Origin: a virus
Virus record (IMG/VR): IMGVR_UViG_3300030388_000600
Span: 1-24,277 of that record
Length of the DNA stretch: 24,277 nucleotides
Direction: 5' to 3' (one strand)
Numbering within the stretch: the first letter of the stretch is position 1; the number at the start of each line of letters is the position of its first letter. The notes under the pieces were generated by a model that saw nothing but the letters and a program-made list of their open reading frames with translations, was not told where the DNA came from and did not search any database. Positions 7,401-13,785 of this stretch are shown here, in pieces. The position numbers and the translations under genes were made by a program.

Positions 7401-9790
7401 ATGCAACTTGGCAAATACCTGATACTGGACCAAATGATAATACAACTTATAGTATAGATGTCCCAAGTTCTACAACTAATATAAATTTAAAAGGAGCAAA
7501 CCCTAGTAGTAATGATGCTATAGCTTTAACATCTGGTACATACGTTTCTGTAACAAGAAATAGCGCTAGTCAATTAACGTTTGATTTATCAGCTGTTAAT
7601 GGAACTGATACTTTTGGAACAAGATTTTTAAGTAAAGACAATACGTGGGATGTACCTACTGCAACAAACATAGAAGTTATAGTTACACAAAGCGGTTTGA
7701 AATTTTACTTAAATGGAGTAATACAAGCTGACAATACTTTAATGTCTGGTTTTACATATAGATTTAACCAAGAAGACTCAACAAATAGCGGCCATCCTTT
7801 TAGGTTTTCCACTAATGCAAACAATAGCCCTGCTGCACCTTATACAACAGATGTAACAACAAACGGAACACCTGGATCAGCTGGAGCATATACTCAAATT
7901 ATTGTTACTAAAACAACACCAAATTTATATTATTATTGCAATGTTCATTCTAACATGGGTGGTTCAGCACCGAGAGAAACAACTTTCATTAGCTTAACAA
8001 CTACAGGAACTACAGGCACTTCAACTTTATCGAATGGTGTTTTAAATGTACCTAACTATGCGGATAGTAATGATAATTATTATGTAACAGCTGCTTCATA
8101 TACAACTGGCACACTAACTTTAACTAGAAATGGTGGCTTAGGAAGTTTAACAGCAACAGGATTTTTACAAGTAGGCACAGCTGCTACAGATGCTTTAGCT
8201 GGTGATACTACAACAATAACGGCGGCTCAAACTACAGCTATAACGGCTAACACAGCTAAAGTAACTGATTCTGGTTTACCAGCAATATTAAGTAATGGTA
8301 CAGTACCTTCTTTAAATACAAATATTACTGGCGCAGAAGTTAGAACACTTATTGGCGCTGGAACTGGAGATGGTGATGGAGACGTAACTTTAACAGGTGT
8401 GCAAACATTAACTAACAAAACGTTAACTATACCTAAAATTGATGTTATTGAACCATCTGCAGCTGTATTAACAATTAAAGGTACTGGATCATTAGGAGGA
8501 GATGCTAAAATTATACTTAATTGCTACGTTAATTCACACGGTCAAACATTAGCTGCACAACCTCATAGCGCTGGTGTTACTAATACAATGTTATTACCAA
8601 CTGGAGCTAACTCAACATTAGTAGCTGAAACAACATCAACTTTAGCTGGTGTTACCGGCAGAGGAGCAAGCACATCTACTGCTTCAACTTTTAGTGGAGG
8701 TATAAATTCCGGAGTTTTAAACGTTAATGGAAGTGGTAGTAATGGTTACTTATATGTAACTGGAAATTCTCAGGGAAATCAACCTACCAATAATCAAGGT
8801 ATGGCTTTTTCTTATAATAATAATGCAGGACTTAGAGAAAATGAATTATTTTGGAACCCTGGAATTCAAACAGCCGCAGAAAATGCTACTAAAAGTTTTA
8901 TAATAATAAATCAATATTTAGATTCAGCTAACTCAAATGCCAGAGTTACAGATAGTTTATTTAAACTTTATGGTAATGGTAATCTAGAATTAACTGGGCC
9001 AACAGCAACTTCAACTATTGCTAACACTTATTGGAGAATGCCAAAAGTAGCTGGTGCAGCTGGTCAGATTTTAGCAAGAGCCAGTTCAACTATAGATTTA
9101 GTTTGGACAACGCTAGCTACAGGAGACATAACTGGTGTAACGGCTGGAACTGGTATGACTGGTGGTGGAACAAGTGGTAATGTTACTTTAAACGCTATTG
9201 GTGGAAATGGTATTACAGCTAATGCAAACAATATAACAATGTCTGGTTCTTACACCGGAGATCTTACTGTTACTGGAGATATTGTTCCTGATTCTTATAG
9301 ATTTAGAGCTAATCTAGCTAATCCTACAACAAGCACAGCTACATTATATGATCAATCTAGTGTAGGAGCTACAATATCAGCTTATAGATTTGCTGTAAGA
9401 AATTCTGATGGTACAAACATGTTAGCATCTGCATTGTTTACAAATACATCTTTAACAGTTGTAGGTGATGTTATTGCTTTTGGTAGTCCATCAGATATTA
9501 GATTAAAAGAAAATATTAAGCCAATAGAATCTGCTTTAGACAAAGTAAGCAAATTACAAGGTGTTACTTTTAATTGGAAAAAATCAGATAGCATATTAGA
9601 TATAAAAGAAGATATAGGTTTTATTGCTCAAGACGTACAAAAAGTTTTACCTGAACTTGTAAAAGAAAATAAAGATGGTATACTTTCTATGAGACATCAG
9701 GGTATTGCCCCAATATTACTTGAAGCTATAAAAGAGTTAAAAGCTGAAATAGAAGAGTTAAAGTTAAACAAGTGTAATTGTAATAAATAA
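4406..9790 (+). CDS. Giant modular tail fibre with internal repeats, cupredoxin-like segment and C-terminal S74 domain (1794 aa)
   Basis: Largest gene of the window. The N-terminal ~50 residues (MAIIYSYPQFAPKPEDLLIG, then VPIYDNPTVSFTI) resemble a leader I recall from marine phage fibres, and differ from the LSNIN start of the two upstream genes. Next come three 44-45-residue repeats ending in VPWTDT (residues 169-299). The motif FLSKDNTWDVP occurs at 537, 597 and 1074, with looser versions (YLKGDGTW, FLRGDATW) between. A duplicated WxVRD module starts at 753 and 866. A cupredoxin-like segment spans about 1090-1190 (H1130, C1178, H1181, M1184). TLTNKTLT lies near 1334 and GDITGVTAGTGMTGGGTSG near 1574. 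The S74 domain has S1696 and K1701 in SPSDIRLKEN, then DIGFIAQDVQKVLPELV, a helical tail and KCNCNK. Self-cleavage before S1696 is predicted. It is likely a long trimeric fibre; the modules suggest growth by shuffling and duplication. Confidence 0.9.
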   Translation: MAIIYSYPQFAPKPEDLLIGTVTLDENAVVPIYDNPTVSFTIQSLLDMIAPITGAQNLQQVTNIGATTSNAVTFTSDIKVTGRFYDSGGSPGAAGQVLSSTVTGTSWIVNAPASVTSVGLTMPAAFSVANSPVTTAGVLTVTGAGTALQYVNGLGNLVTFPTIPTQYVLPLAASGTRGGIQIGYTSAGKNYAIQLSSEKAFVNVPWTDTSYTLPAATNAALGGIKIGYTDNLKNYAVELDGDSEAYVNVPWTDTAYTLPLAADGTRGGVQIGYTQASTRDYPVTLTSEKMLVTVPWTDTQNANQTITGVGSDNTDSGIILSASGGTVLVLGAGSVTAAQSGNTITLTGTDTDTGVTGVTVAIADSTGAPLSESITNRELTLTSHKYVGGTNVGYVPEGGTGDLYLKGDGTWAAVPTGLQFKGTWDASSGGGGSPDLTLAANQGDGFLWITSVAGTAYPNGGSAAPSTWNVGDWAVYVGAAGSGTWTRVPATNSGVTSITTTDGTYVDLTPNAATTGAVTVTADLSAADGTSDVNTKFLSKDNTWDVPSYTGAGVTTFTSVEGTYIDITDNTAATGAVGLGTVDLNAVNGTSVVGTRFLSKDNTWDVPSYTTNTNTTYDFLAIEAVPTATVNTTPPMGTGYTSAVNAATTGGSGSGMTVDTVVASGGVQTVIINKPGTGYVIGDNNIVISGGNGNAIITLAGSVGNINPNLRLIDQAFGFDDIKLTGAGTTTITRTADTGITFTSTDTQENTTWYVRDSADADKTVNNSKYLKFVTATGALGTALTGTGTTGDPYLMTLKSPDTNTQLGVATSSALGGIELGSNTALTQTYETGVTGVANRTYPVQLNAARQAAVSVPWLSGGTYNWDVRDNASTPVNKTLLTGEVLQFKTATGALATGVAGTGTSADPYVMTLTSPNDNTTYSDFIASTAGAVGTAGLVPAPAAGTQGGTYYLNGNKSFSVPPDTTYSNFTAATAAAAGSPGLVPGPAATYQNRFLRGDATWQIPDTGPNDNTTYSIDVPSSTTNINLKGANPSSNDAIALTSGTYVSVTRNSASQLTFDLSAVNGTDTFGTRFLSKDNTWDVPTATNIEVIVTQSGLKFYLNGVIQADNTLMSGFTYRFNQEDSTNSGHPFRFSTNANNSPAAPYTTDVTTNGTPGSAGAYTQIIVTKTTPNLYYYCNVHSNMGGSAPRETTFISLTTTGTTGTSTLSNGVLNVPNYADSNDNYYVTAASYTTGTLTLTRNGGLGSLTATGFLQVGTAATDALAGDTTTITAAQTTAITANTAKVTDSGLPAILSNGTVPSLNTNITGAEVRTLIGAGTGDGDGDVTLTGVQTLTNKTLTIPKIDVIEPSAAVLTIKGTGSLGGDAKIILNCYVNSHGQTLAAQPHSAGVTNTMLLPTGANSTLVAETTSTLAGVTGRGASTSTASTFSGGINSGVLNVNGSGSNGYLYVTGNSQGNQPTNNQGMAFSYNNNAGLRENELFWNPGIQTAAENATKSFIIINQYLDSANSNARVTDSLFKLYGNGNLELTGPTATSTIANTYWRMPKVAGAAGQILARASSTIDLVWTTLATGDITGVTAGTGMTGGGTSGNVTLNAIGGNGITANANNITMSGSYTGDLTVTGDIVPDSYRFRANLANPTTSTATLYDQSSVGATISAYRFAVRNSDGTNMLASALFTNTSLTVVGDVIAFGSPSDIRLKENIKPIESALDKVSKLQGVTFNWKKSDSILDIKEDIGFIAQDVQKVLPELVKENKDGILSMRHQGIAPILLEAIKELKAEIEELKLNKCNCNK
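4910..5302 (+). repeat. Three in-frame 44-45-residue protein repeats in the giant fibre
   Basis: Units begin at residues 169, 213 and 258 of the 1794-residue fibre. The shared pattern is LPLAA-x-GTRGGIQIGYT, then about 10 variable residues, then V-x-VPWTDT. The VPW positions (202, 247, 292) are exactly 45 residues apart. A fourth, more diverged copy (GGIELGS... VSVPW) lies near residues 815-858. The DNA copies have drifted, so this is an old protein-level duplication rather than a recent DNA repeat. Confidence 0.85.
6662..7153 (+). repeat. Duplicated ~50-residue module (WxVRD ... TATGAL ... MTLxSP) in the giant fibre
   Basis: Copy 1 covers bases 6662-6808 (residues 753-801) and copy 2 covers 7001-7153 (residues 866-916). 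Both read W-Y/D-VRD, about 15 variable residues, L-x-F-x-TATGAL, then TG-x-GT and DPY-x-MTL-x-SP. They are separated by the diverged fourth copy of the VPW repeat, so the duplicated unit may have been larger. Confidence 0.8.
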
Positions 9791-10299
9791 TGGCAGTACC
9801 AACTTCAGGATCTTTGTCTATGGAAAAAATGGCTAGAGAAGCTAAACATGCGGATTATAATGGTAATCAAAATATGGGTACTATATCTATGTATGACATG
9901 ATGAATGGTGGTAATACTAAAGGTTCAACCGTTAGTTATCCAACATTAAATACAAGTTGTAATCCTAATCCTGTAGGTACATTGTCAAATCCAACAGAAG
10001 TAACTATACTTAGTTGGCCTTACAATGTTGGTGGTTCCGGAGGAACTTATCCAAATGTTTTGTTTCAAGCTTGGTACGAAGGAACTGCTGGAAATGGAAC
10101 TATATTTTATGCAAACCCATGCGGCACAGAAACTATAGATGATGTTAATCCGCCAACAGCTGGTAATACAACAGTTAGGTATTGGATTTCCCCTATTGAA
10201 GCTTCCGCAAGTACTCCAATGGGTTGTGGAACCGATTGTGTTGCTTTTGATTTAAACACGAGTAGCGCTGTAAGTAATATATTTTGCGGATGTCCTTAA
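9790..10299 (+). CDS. Probable virion protein, Cys-containing (169 aa)
   Basis: It starts one base inside the stop codon of the giant fibre (TAATG), indicating coupled translation and an associated structural role. The first ~35 residues (MAVPTSGSLSMEKMAREAKH, then DYNGNQNMG) resemble openings I recall in small structural proteins of marine phages. The rest is Pro/Gly/Thr-rich with beta character. It contains about seven cysteines in Cys-Gly or Cys-Asn settings (TSCNPN, NPCGTE, MGCGTDC) and ends in FCGCP. There is no signal peptide or membrane segment. The Cys-rich end may form disulphides or bind metal in the mature particle. Exact role unknown; a tail-fibre accessory is my best inference from position. 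Confidence 0.6.
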   Translation: MAVPTSGSLSMEKMAREAKHADYNGNQNMGTISMYDMMNGGNTKGSTVSYPTLNTSCNPNPVGTLSNPTEVTILSWPYNVGGSGGTYPNVLFQAWYEGTAGNGTIFYANPCGTETIDDVNPPTAGNTTVRYWISPIEASASTPMGCGTDCVAFDLNTSSAVSNIFCGCP

Positions 10300-10309
10300 A
10301 AATTAAACT

Positions 10310-10645
10310 ATGCCTATAATTCAACCTTATGCTTTTGGATGCTGGTACGGATATGACCAAGATTGTGCATCATTAACCCCATTTTTAGTTGGAGCTGGAA
10401 TAGTACAAAGTGGAAATACATCTTGTGCAACATTAGGATCTTCTTTTACCTATTATCATGATGGAACTGGTACTTATCCTGCCGTTAATGATATAGTTTA
10501 TCAAGCCGATCAATCAACTCCAGCCACAGGCGGTACTGGAACAAATTATGCGGTGTTTGGTCCTGGTGCGCCACAACCACCAATATCTTATTTTAGAATA
10601 ACAGGAAGTACTGGATCAGTACAGGCAATTGGAACCTGCCCTTAA
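10310..10645 (+). CDS. Hypothetical small virion-like protein ending in TCP (111 aa)
   Basis: It begins MPIIQPYAFGCWYGYDQDCA and is rich in Gly, Thr, Tyr and Pro, with four cysteines (11, 19, one near 39, and the penultimate residue). It ends GTCP, echoing the CGCP end of the gene before it, 10 nt upstream. No family is recognised. The aromatic/Gly-rich composition, lack of charge and position directly behind the fibre genes suggest a small structural protein. The start is the first ATG after an A/T-only spacer, without Shine-Dalgarno. Confidence 0.5.
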   Translation: MPIIQPYAFGCWYGYDQDCASLTPFLVGAGIVQSGNTSCATLGSSFTYYHDGTGTYPAVNDIVYQADQSTPATGGTGTNYAVFGPGAPQPPISYFRITGSTGSVQAIGTCP

Positions 10646-10674
10646 AAATAAATTAATAAATTAAAATAATAAAA
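10646..10674 (+). promoter_or_regulatory. A/T-only leader before the 120-aa gene
   Basis: All 29 bases between the stop at 10645 and the ATG at 10675 are A or T, in short TAAATTAATAA-like units. There is no Shine-Dalgarno. Such leaders suit Bacteroidetes ribosomes, which favour A-rich, unstructured start regions. It could also hold a promoter, but no clear consensus is visible. Confidence 0.3.
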
Positions 10675-11037
10675 ATGGCAATTACTTACAAATGGACAAT
10701 TAATCAAATGAATGCACATATCCAAGCTGAAGGCGAAGATAATGTGATTTTTACAGTACACTGGACTTATTCTGGATTAGAAGAAATTAGTGGACAAACT
10801 TATCAAGCAAGTCAAATAGGTGCTCAAAGCTTCACTTATGTGGCTGGAGAACCTTTTATACCATACGCAAATACTGAAGCTTTTGAAGCTGTAGTTATTG
10901 GATGGCTAGAAGGAGCTTTAGATGTTGATTCTATGAAAGCTAATATTGATGCTCAAATAGCAAAACAAATCACACCAATAAATGAAGACTTATATTTTAC
11001 ATGGATGAATCCACCTATACCACCAGTTGAAGTGTAA
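10675..11037 (+). CDS. Conserved phage protein, DUF7936-like (120 aa)
   Basis: It opens MAITYKWTINQMNAH and continues with a beta-rich segment (VIFTVHWTYSGLEE), then YVAGEPFIPYANTEAFEAVVIGWLEGAL and a helical C-terminal part ending in a Pro-rich tail. This matches a small family I recall from marine myoviruses and related phages (MAITY-x-W, a VHW-type strand, and a closing W[LI]E helix). I believe it is DUF7936, but the accession is from memory. Its role is unknown; in other phages it sits among structural genes, as here. It closes the fibre block; a ~100 nt gap follows. Confidence 0.5.
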   Translation: MAITYKWTINQMNAHIQAEGEDNVIFTVHWTYSGLEEISGQTYQASQIGAQSFTYVAGEPFIPYANTEAFEAVVIGWLEGALDVDSMKANIDAQIAKQITPINEDLYFTWMNPPIPPVEV

Positions 11038-11128
11038 GTTTGTAAAAAAACAAGTGATACTATAACTAAGGATACCCGAAAATAAAGTTTAACCCTAAAA
11101 ACCAAAACACGATGACTTATTTTTATTC
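11038..11128 (+). promoter_or_regulatory. Spacer before the chaperonin block, candidate promoter region
   Basis: After a long run of touching genes this is the largest spacer of the window (74 nt to the first ATG, or 104 nt if translation begins at 11142). It separates fibre genes from the chaperonin genes, so a new promoter is reasonable. I see no clear -10/-35, no Bacteroidetes TAxxTTTG box and no hairpin terminator. The candidate rests on position only. Confidence 0.25.
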
Positions 11129-11411
11129 GTTGAGCTCAACTATGAGCCAACCACAAACACCACAGATTACCGAAGAAACTATTAAAGTATGGAAACATTT
11201 AGCCGAGAAGAAAAACTGGCGAATTGTTCAACTACCTAATGGTTATTTTCAAACCGAACACCGTGACCTAGAAGTAAAAGACAAATGGTACGATGTAACA
11301 AGGCGTGAAACTATGGAAGCCGCAGAGATTGCAATTGATGGTAGTGTTGATCACTATGCAAAAAAAGTAGATTTCTTAAAAGGGCCTAAGGTAGTTAAGA
11401 CGTTTAAATAA
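11112..11411 (+). CDS. Hypothetical small protein upstream of groEL (99 aa, or 89 aa from the second start)
   Basis: Small charged protein with the core ITEETIKVWKHLAEKKNW, then IVQLPNGYFQTEHRD and a helix with METMEAAE-like spacing (RRETMEAAEIAIDGSVDHY). It ends in a Lys-rich tail. The Trp/Tyr pattern suggests a compact alpha/beta fold; I do not recognise the family. Two starts are possible. The ATG at 11112 gives a 10-residue Ser-rich leader (MTYFYSLSST). The ATG at 11142 gives MSQPQTPQITEE and lies directly behind a perfect 12-bp palindrome. I favour 11142 slightly. It lies 32 nt upstream of groEL and may be cotranscribed with it. Confidence 0.55.
   Translation: MTYFYSLSSTMSQPQTPQITEETIKVWKHLAEKKNWRIVQLPNGYFQTEHRDLEVKDKWYDVTRRETMEAAEIAIDGSVDHYAKKVDFLKGPKVVKTFK
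11129..11140. promoter_or_regulatory. Perfect 12-bp palindrome GTTGAGCTCAAC
   Basis: This palindrome has no spacer and ends one base before the alternative ATG at 11142. A zero-loop palindrome suits a dimeric DNA-binding protein better than an RNA hairpin. A winged-helix candidate is encoded about 2 kb downstream. It could also be chance within the first codons of the 99-aa reading. Confidence 0.3.
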
Positions 11412-11443
11412 TATCAATCAATCAAATCAAATTAAATTAAATT
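11412..11443 (+). promoter_or_regulatory. Repetitive A/T-rich leader of groEL
   Basis: The leader consists of short tandem units: ATCA repeated, then AAATC/AAATT repeated, ending in AAATTAAATT just before the ATG. There is no Shine-Dalgarno and no G. This is expected to be unstructured and fits efficient Bacteroidetes-type initiation of a highly expressed chaperonin. Confidence 0.35.
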
Positions 11444-12994
11444 ATGTCAAACGCAATCGTTAAGAATTTAAACTTCGGTTTAGATGCTAAGGATCAAGTG
11501 TTTGCTGGTATTACAAAACTTACACAAGCTGTTAGCTCCACTCTTGGAGCTAGTGGTAAGTGTGTTATGTTAGAAGATGCCAATGGCAAACCTGTGATTA
11601 CAAAAGATGGTGTAACAGTAGCTGAAGCTATAACACTATTAGATCCTGTTGAAAACATGGGAGCAACACTTTTAAAAGAAGCTGCTAGAAAAACAGTTAA
11701 AGAAGCTGGTGATGGAACTACAACAGCTACAATTTTAGCTCATGCTATTTTAGAAGAAGCTATAAAAAGAGATAACATAAGTACTAGAGACTTAAAATTA
11801 GGTATTAACACAGCTGTTGATGCTGCTATAGAATATTTAGAAGCTGTAGCAATACCTGTTAAAGGTGAAATGATTGATCAAGTAGCCACTATATCTACAA
11901 ACAATGATCCAGAGCTTGGTAAGATTATAGCCGATGCATTTAGATCTGTTGGTGAACATGGTGTAGTAATGATGGAGACAACAGAAATGTCAGAGACAAG
12001 TTTTGAAGTTATTGATGGTATACAGTATGATAAAGGATTAAAGAATATACATTTTGTAACTAATCAAGATATTAAAACAGCGGAGTTAGATAATCCATTA
12101 GTTTTACTGGTTGAATCTCAAATAGATAATATTAGAAAAATACAAGGTATACTAGAGTATGTTATTAAAAATAACAAGTCTTTATTGATTATAGGTGATG
12201 CGGAACCACAAGTGATGTCTGCATTAGCTATGAATAAAATTAAAGGCAATATAAAAGTTAATATAATTGATGCACCTACATATGGTATTAGTAAAAAAGA
12301 AACACTACGTGATCTTGCTTTGCTAACAGGAGCTACAATTATAAATGAAGACTTAGGTGATGATATAGATTTAATACAACCAGAACAGTTAGGTAAGTGT
12401 TTAAAAGCTGTATCTAGTGAAGCAGAGACAATTATACAAGTAGGTGAAACAACGCAAGAAGTAAAAGATTTAATAAAAGAAATACAAAATACTATTGCTG
12501 AAACTAAAATACCTGCTATTATAATTAAAAATGAAAAAAGATTAGCTAGACTATCTGGTAAAGTTGCTATTGTTCAAGTGGGCGCTAATTCAGAAATTGA
12601 ATTACAAGAGAAACGAGATAGAATAGAAGACGCTATATGTGCTACTAAAGCAGCAATTAAACAAGGTATTGTTCCTGGTGGAGGTGTTGCGCTACTAAAT
12701 GCTTCTAAAATATTTCCACATAGTGAAGGTCAAAAGGTTTTATATGCAGCAATTCAAGCTCCGTTTAAAATAATTTTAAGTAACGCTGGTATCACAGACT
12801 ACCAAGTGCCAAAAGAATTAGGAGATGGAATTAATGTAGTTACAGGAGATATGGTAAATATGGTAGAAAAAGGTATAGTTGATCCTTTGTTAGTAACTAA
12901 AAGTGCTTTAAGGAACGCTGCCTCGGTAGCAACAACTATTCTTTCTACTGATTGTGTAATTAATAATTTAAGAATTAATGAAAGCAATAGGTAG
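11444..12994 (+). CDS. groEL: Phage-encoded GroEL-type chaperonin (516 aa)
   Basis: Group I chaperonin subunit: forms a ring that encloses unfolded proteins and refolds them using ATP. Nucleotide-site motifs are intact: TLGASGK at 33-39 (E. coli has TLGPKG), TKDGVTVAEAI with D55, GDGTTTAT with D90 (E. coli D87), and IEDAICATKAA with D396 (E. coli D398), followed by VPGGGVALL. The apical domain is present but diverged from bacterial GroEL. LARLSGKVAIVQVGANSE marks the return to the intermediate domain. At 516 residues it is about 30 shorter than the usual ~545, and the C-terminal GGM tail is missing; it ends NNLRINESNR. It overlaps the groES gene by 17 nt. Its divergence and setting between virion genes point to a dedicated viral chaperonin, probably for capsid or fibre proteins. 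Clients are inferred. Confidence 0.96.
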   Translation: MSNAIVKNLNFGLDAKDQVFAGITKLTQAVSSTLGASGKCVMLEDANGKPVITKDGVTVAEAITLLDPVENMGATLLKEAARKTVKEAGDGTTTATILAHAILEEAIKRDNISTRDLKLGINTAVDAAIEYLEAVAIPVKGEMIDQVATISTNNDPELGKIIADAFRSVGEHGVVMMETTEMSETSFEVIDGIQYDKGLKNIHFVTNQDIKTAELDNPLVLLVESQIDNIRKIQGILEYVIKNNKSLLIIGDAEPQVMSALAMNKIKGNIKVNIIDAPTYGISKKETLRDLALLTGATIINEDLGDDIDLIQPEQLGKCLKAVSSEAETIIQVGETTQEVKDLIKEIQNTIAETKIPAIIIKNEKRLARLSGKVAIVQVGANSEIELQEKRDRIEDAICATKAAIKQGIVPGGGVALLNASKIFPHSEGQKVLYAAIQAPFKIILSNAGITDYQVPKELGDGINVVTGDMVNMVEKGIVDPLLVTKSALRNAASVATTILSTDCVINNLRINESNR

Positions 12995-13238
12995 AAATTT
13001 ACTAGTCAACATGACAAGAGTAGGAGTATCTGAAACAAAAGGAGGCTTACTACTAGGAGAAAAACAAAGAGAAGATATAAGGTATGCTGAAGGAACTGTA
13101 TTATCAGTTGGATCAGATGTTGTAGGTATAAATGAAAAAGACCTTATATATTTTGATAAAAATAATTCACATCAAATTTTAATAGGACAAGAATTATATA
13201 ATGTGGTTCGTATGGATCACGTTGTAGTTGTGTTATGA
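12978..13238 (+). CDS. groES: GroES-type co-chaperonin (86 aa)
   Basis: Lid partner of the chaperonin encoded just upstream. It has the first strand GRNLLVNMTRV, a mobile loop with the hydrophobic GroEL-binding segment GGLLL at about residues 22-26 (GGIVL in E. coli), then EGTVLSVG and the second barrel half GINEKDLIYFDKN, closing with VVRMDHVVVVL. Length (86 versus ~97) is slightly short, mainly in the loop and roof regions. The start ATG lies inside the 3' end of groEL (17-nt overlap), so translation is probably coupled and stoichiometry linked. Gene order (EL then ES) is the reverse of the bacterial operon, which argues against recent capture of a host groESL. A four-base ATGA overlap joins it to the next gene. 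Confidence 0.9.
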   Translation: MKAIGRNLLVNMTRVGVSETKGGLLLGEKQREDIRYAEGTVLSVGSDVVGINEKDLIYFDKNNSHQILIGQELYNVVRMDHVVVVL

Positions 13239-13678
13239 GAATAGAGCCTAAAGATGTTAGATCATCTAATCTATTAAAACACTATCGTATTATTAGAAAA
13301 TGGGCTTGCAAGAATTATAATTTAAACGATGCAGATTTAGAACTACTAATTTACTTCGATTGCATGGATCTTTTTACAAGAGAAGATTTTAAAATCGGTA
13401 CATATTCTTATAGTTGGGACAACAGACGCTGGAACAGATTACTTAAAGAAGGTTGGATAACGGTATGGAGACAACATAATCGGACAACCCAAAAGTATAA
13501 TATCTATAAAGTTTCCTTTAAGTGTAAGCAACTAATAAGTCGGATGTACCGTATTATGCTCGGAGAAGAAGACATACCTACTTCTTTACATCGTAATAAA
13601 ATAATGAAAGGTAAAACCTATATGGATAAAGTAATGATAACATCCATAGACAATGTTAATAAAGATAAAAACAGATAA
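13235..13678 (+). CDS. Probable winged-helix (MarR-like) DNA-binding protein (147 aa)
   Basis: Mostly helical, basic protein. It runs LLKHYRIIRKWACKNYNL, then NDADLELLIYFDCMDLFTREDF, a helix with WDNRRWNRLLKEGWI, and TVWRQHNRTTQKYNIYKVSFK as a beta hairpin. This order (long helix, helix-turn-helix, recognition helix ending in a hydrophobic xLLKEGWI turn, then a beta wing) is the layout of MarR-type winged helices. The C-terminal ~45 residues are Lys-rich and probably disordered. It overlaps groES by ATGA. It might regulate late genes or bind DNA in the particle. The family assignment is from pattern reading, and I know no exact homologue. Confidence 0.55.
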   Translation: MRIEPKDVRSSNLLKHYRIIRKWACKNYNLNDADLELLIYFDCMDLFTREDFKIGTYSYSWDNRRWNRLLKEGWITVWRQHNRTTQKYNIYKVSFKCKQLISRMYRIMLGEEDIPTSLHRNKIMKGKTYMDKVMITSIDNVNKDKNR

Positions 13679-13680
13679 TC

Positions 13681-13785
13681 ATGGCAAAAAAAGAAAAAAA
13701 AGTAGAAGAAAAAGACTACTCTAGAATTGACAAAAAGATTGATGCTTTAAAAAGTATTATTAAAAAATTAGAAGCTAAGAAATAA
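13681..13785 (+). CDS. Lys-rich mini-protein (34 aa)
   Basis: This small frame lies between two larger genes. It begins MAKKEKKVEEKDYSRIDKK and continues with a helix IDALKSIIKKLEAKK. It starts 2 nt after the previous stop, and its TAA shares a base with the next ATG (TAATG), the same coupling used by neighbouring genes, which supports translation. The heptad-like I/L spacing suggests a short amphipathic or coiled-coil helix. Function unknown. Confidence 0.6.
   Translation: MAKKEKKVEEKDYSRIDKKIDALKSIIKKLEAKK

Noticed and set aside
5314-8418. Several 60-80-residue - strand frames rich in Val, Pro and Ser
   Set aside because: They are antisense to Thr/Gly/Asn-rich fibre repeats, which produce Val/Pro-rich open frames by composition. 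No start context or family similarity.
1-9790. Diversity-generating retroelement acting on fibre tips
   Set aside because: No reverse transcriptase and no near-identical template/variable repeat pair were seen in the window; the repeats are diverged protein modules.
11038-11060. Possible terminator after the 120-aa gene
   Set aside because: GTTTGT and AACAAG around the A-run form a mirror-like, not an inverted, repeat, so no stable stem with a T-run results.
11533-11552. 7-bp stem-loop TAGCTCC / GGAGCTA with 6-nt loop near the start of groEL
   Set aside because: It falls on the codons of the conserved SSTLGAS segment, about 90 nt into the gene. Without covariation evidence it is best treated as chance.
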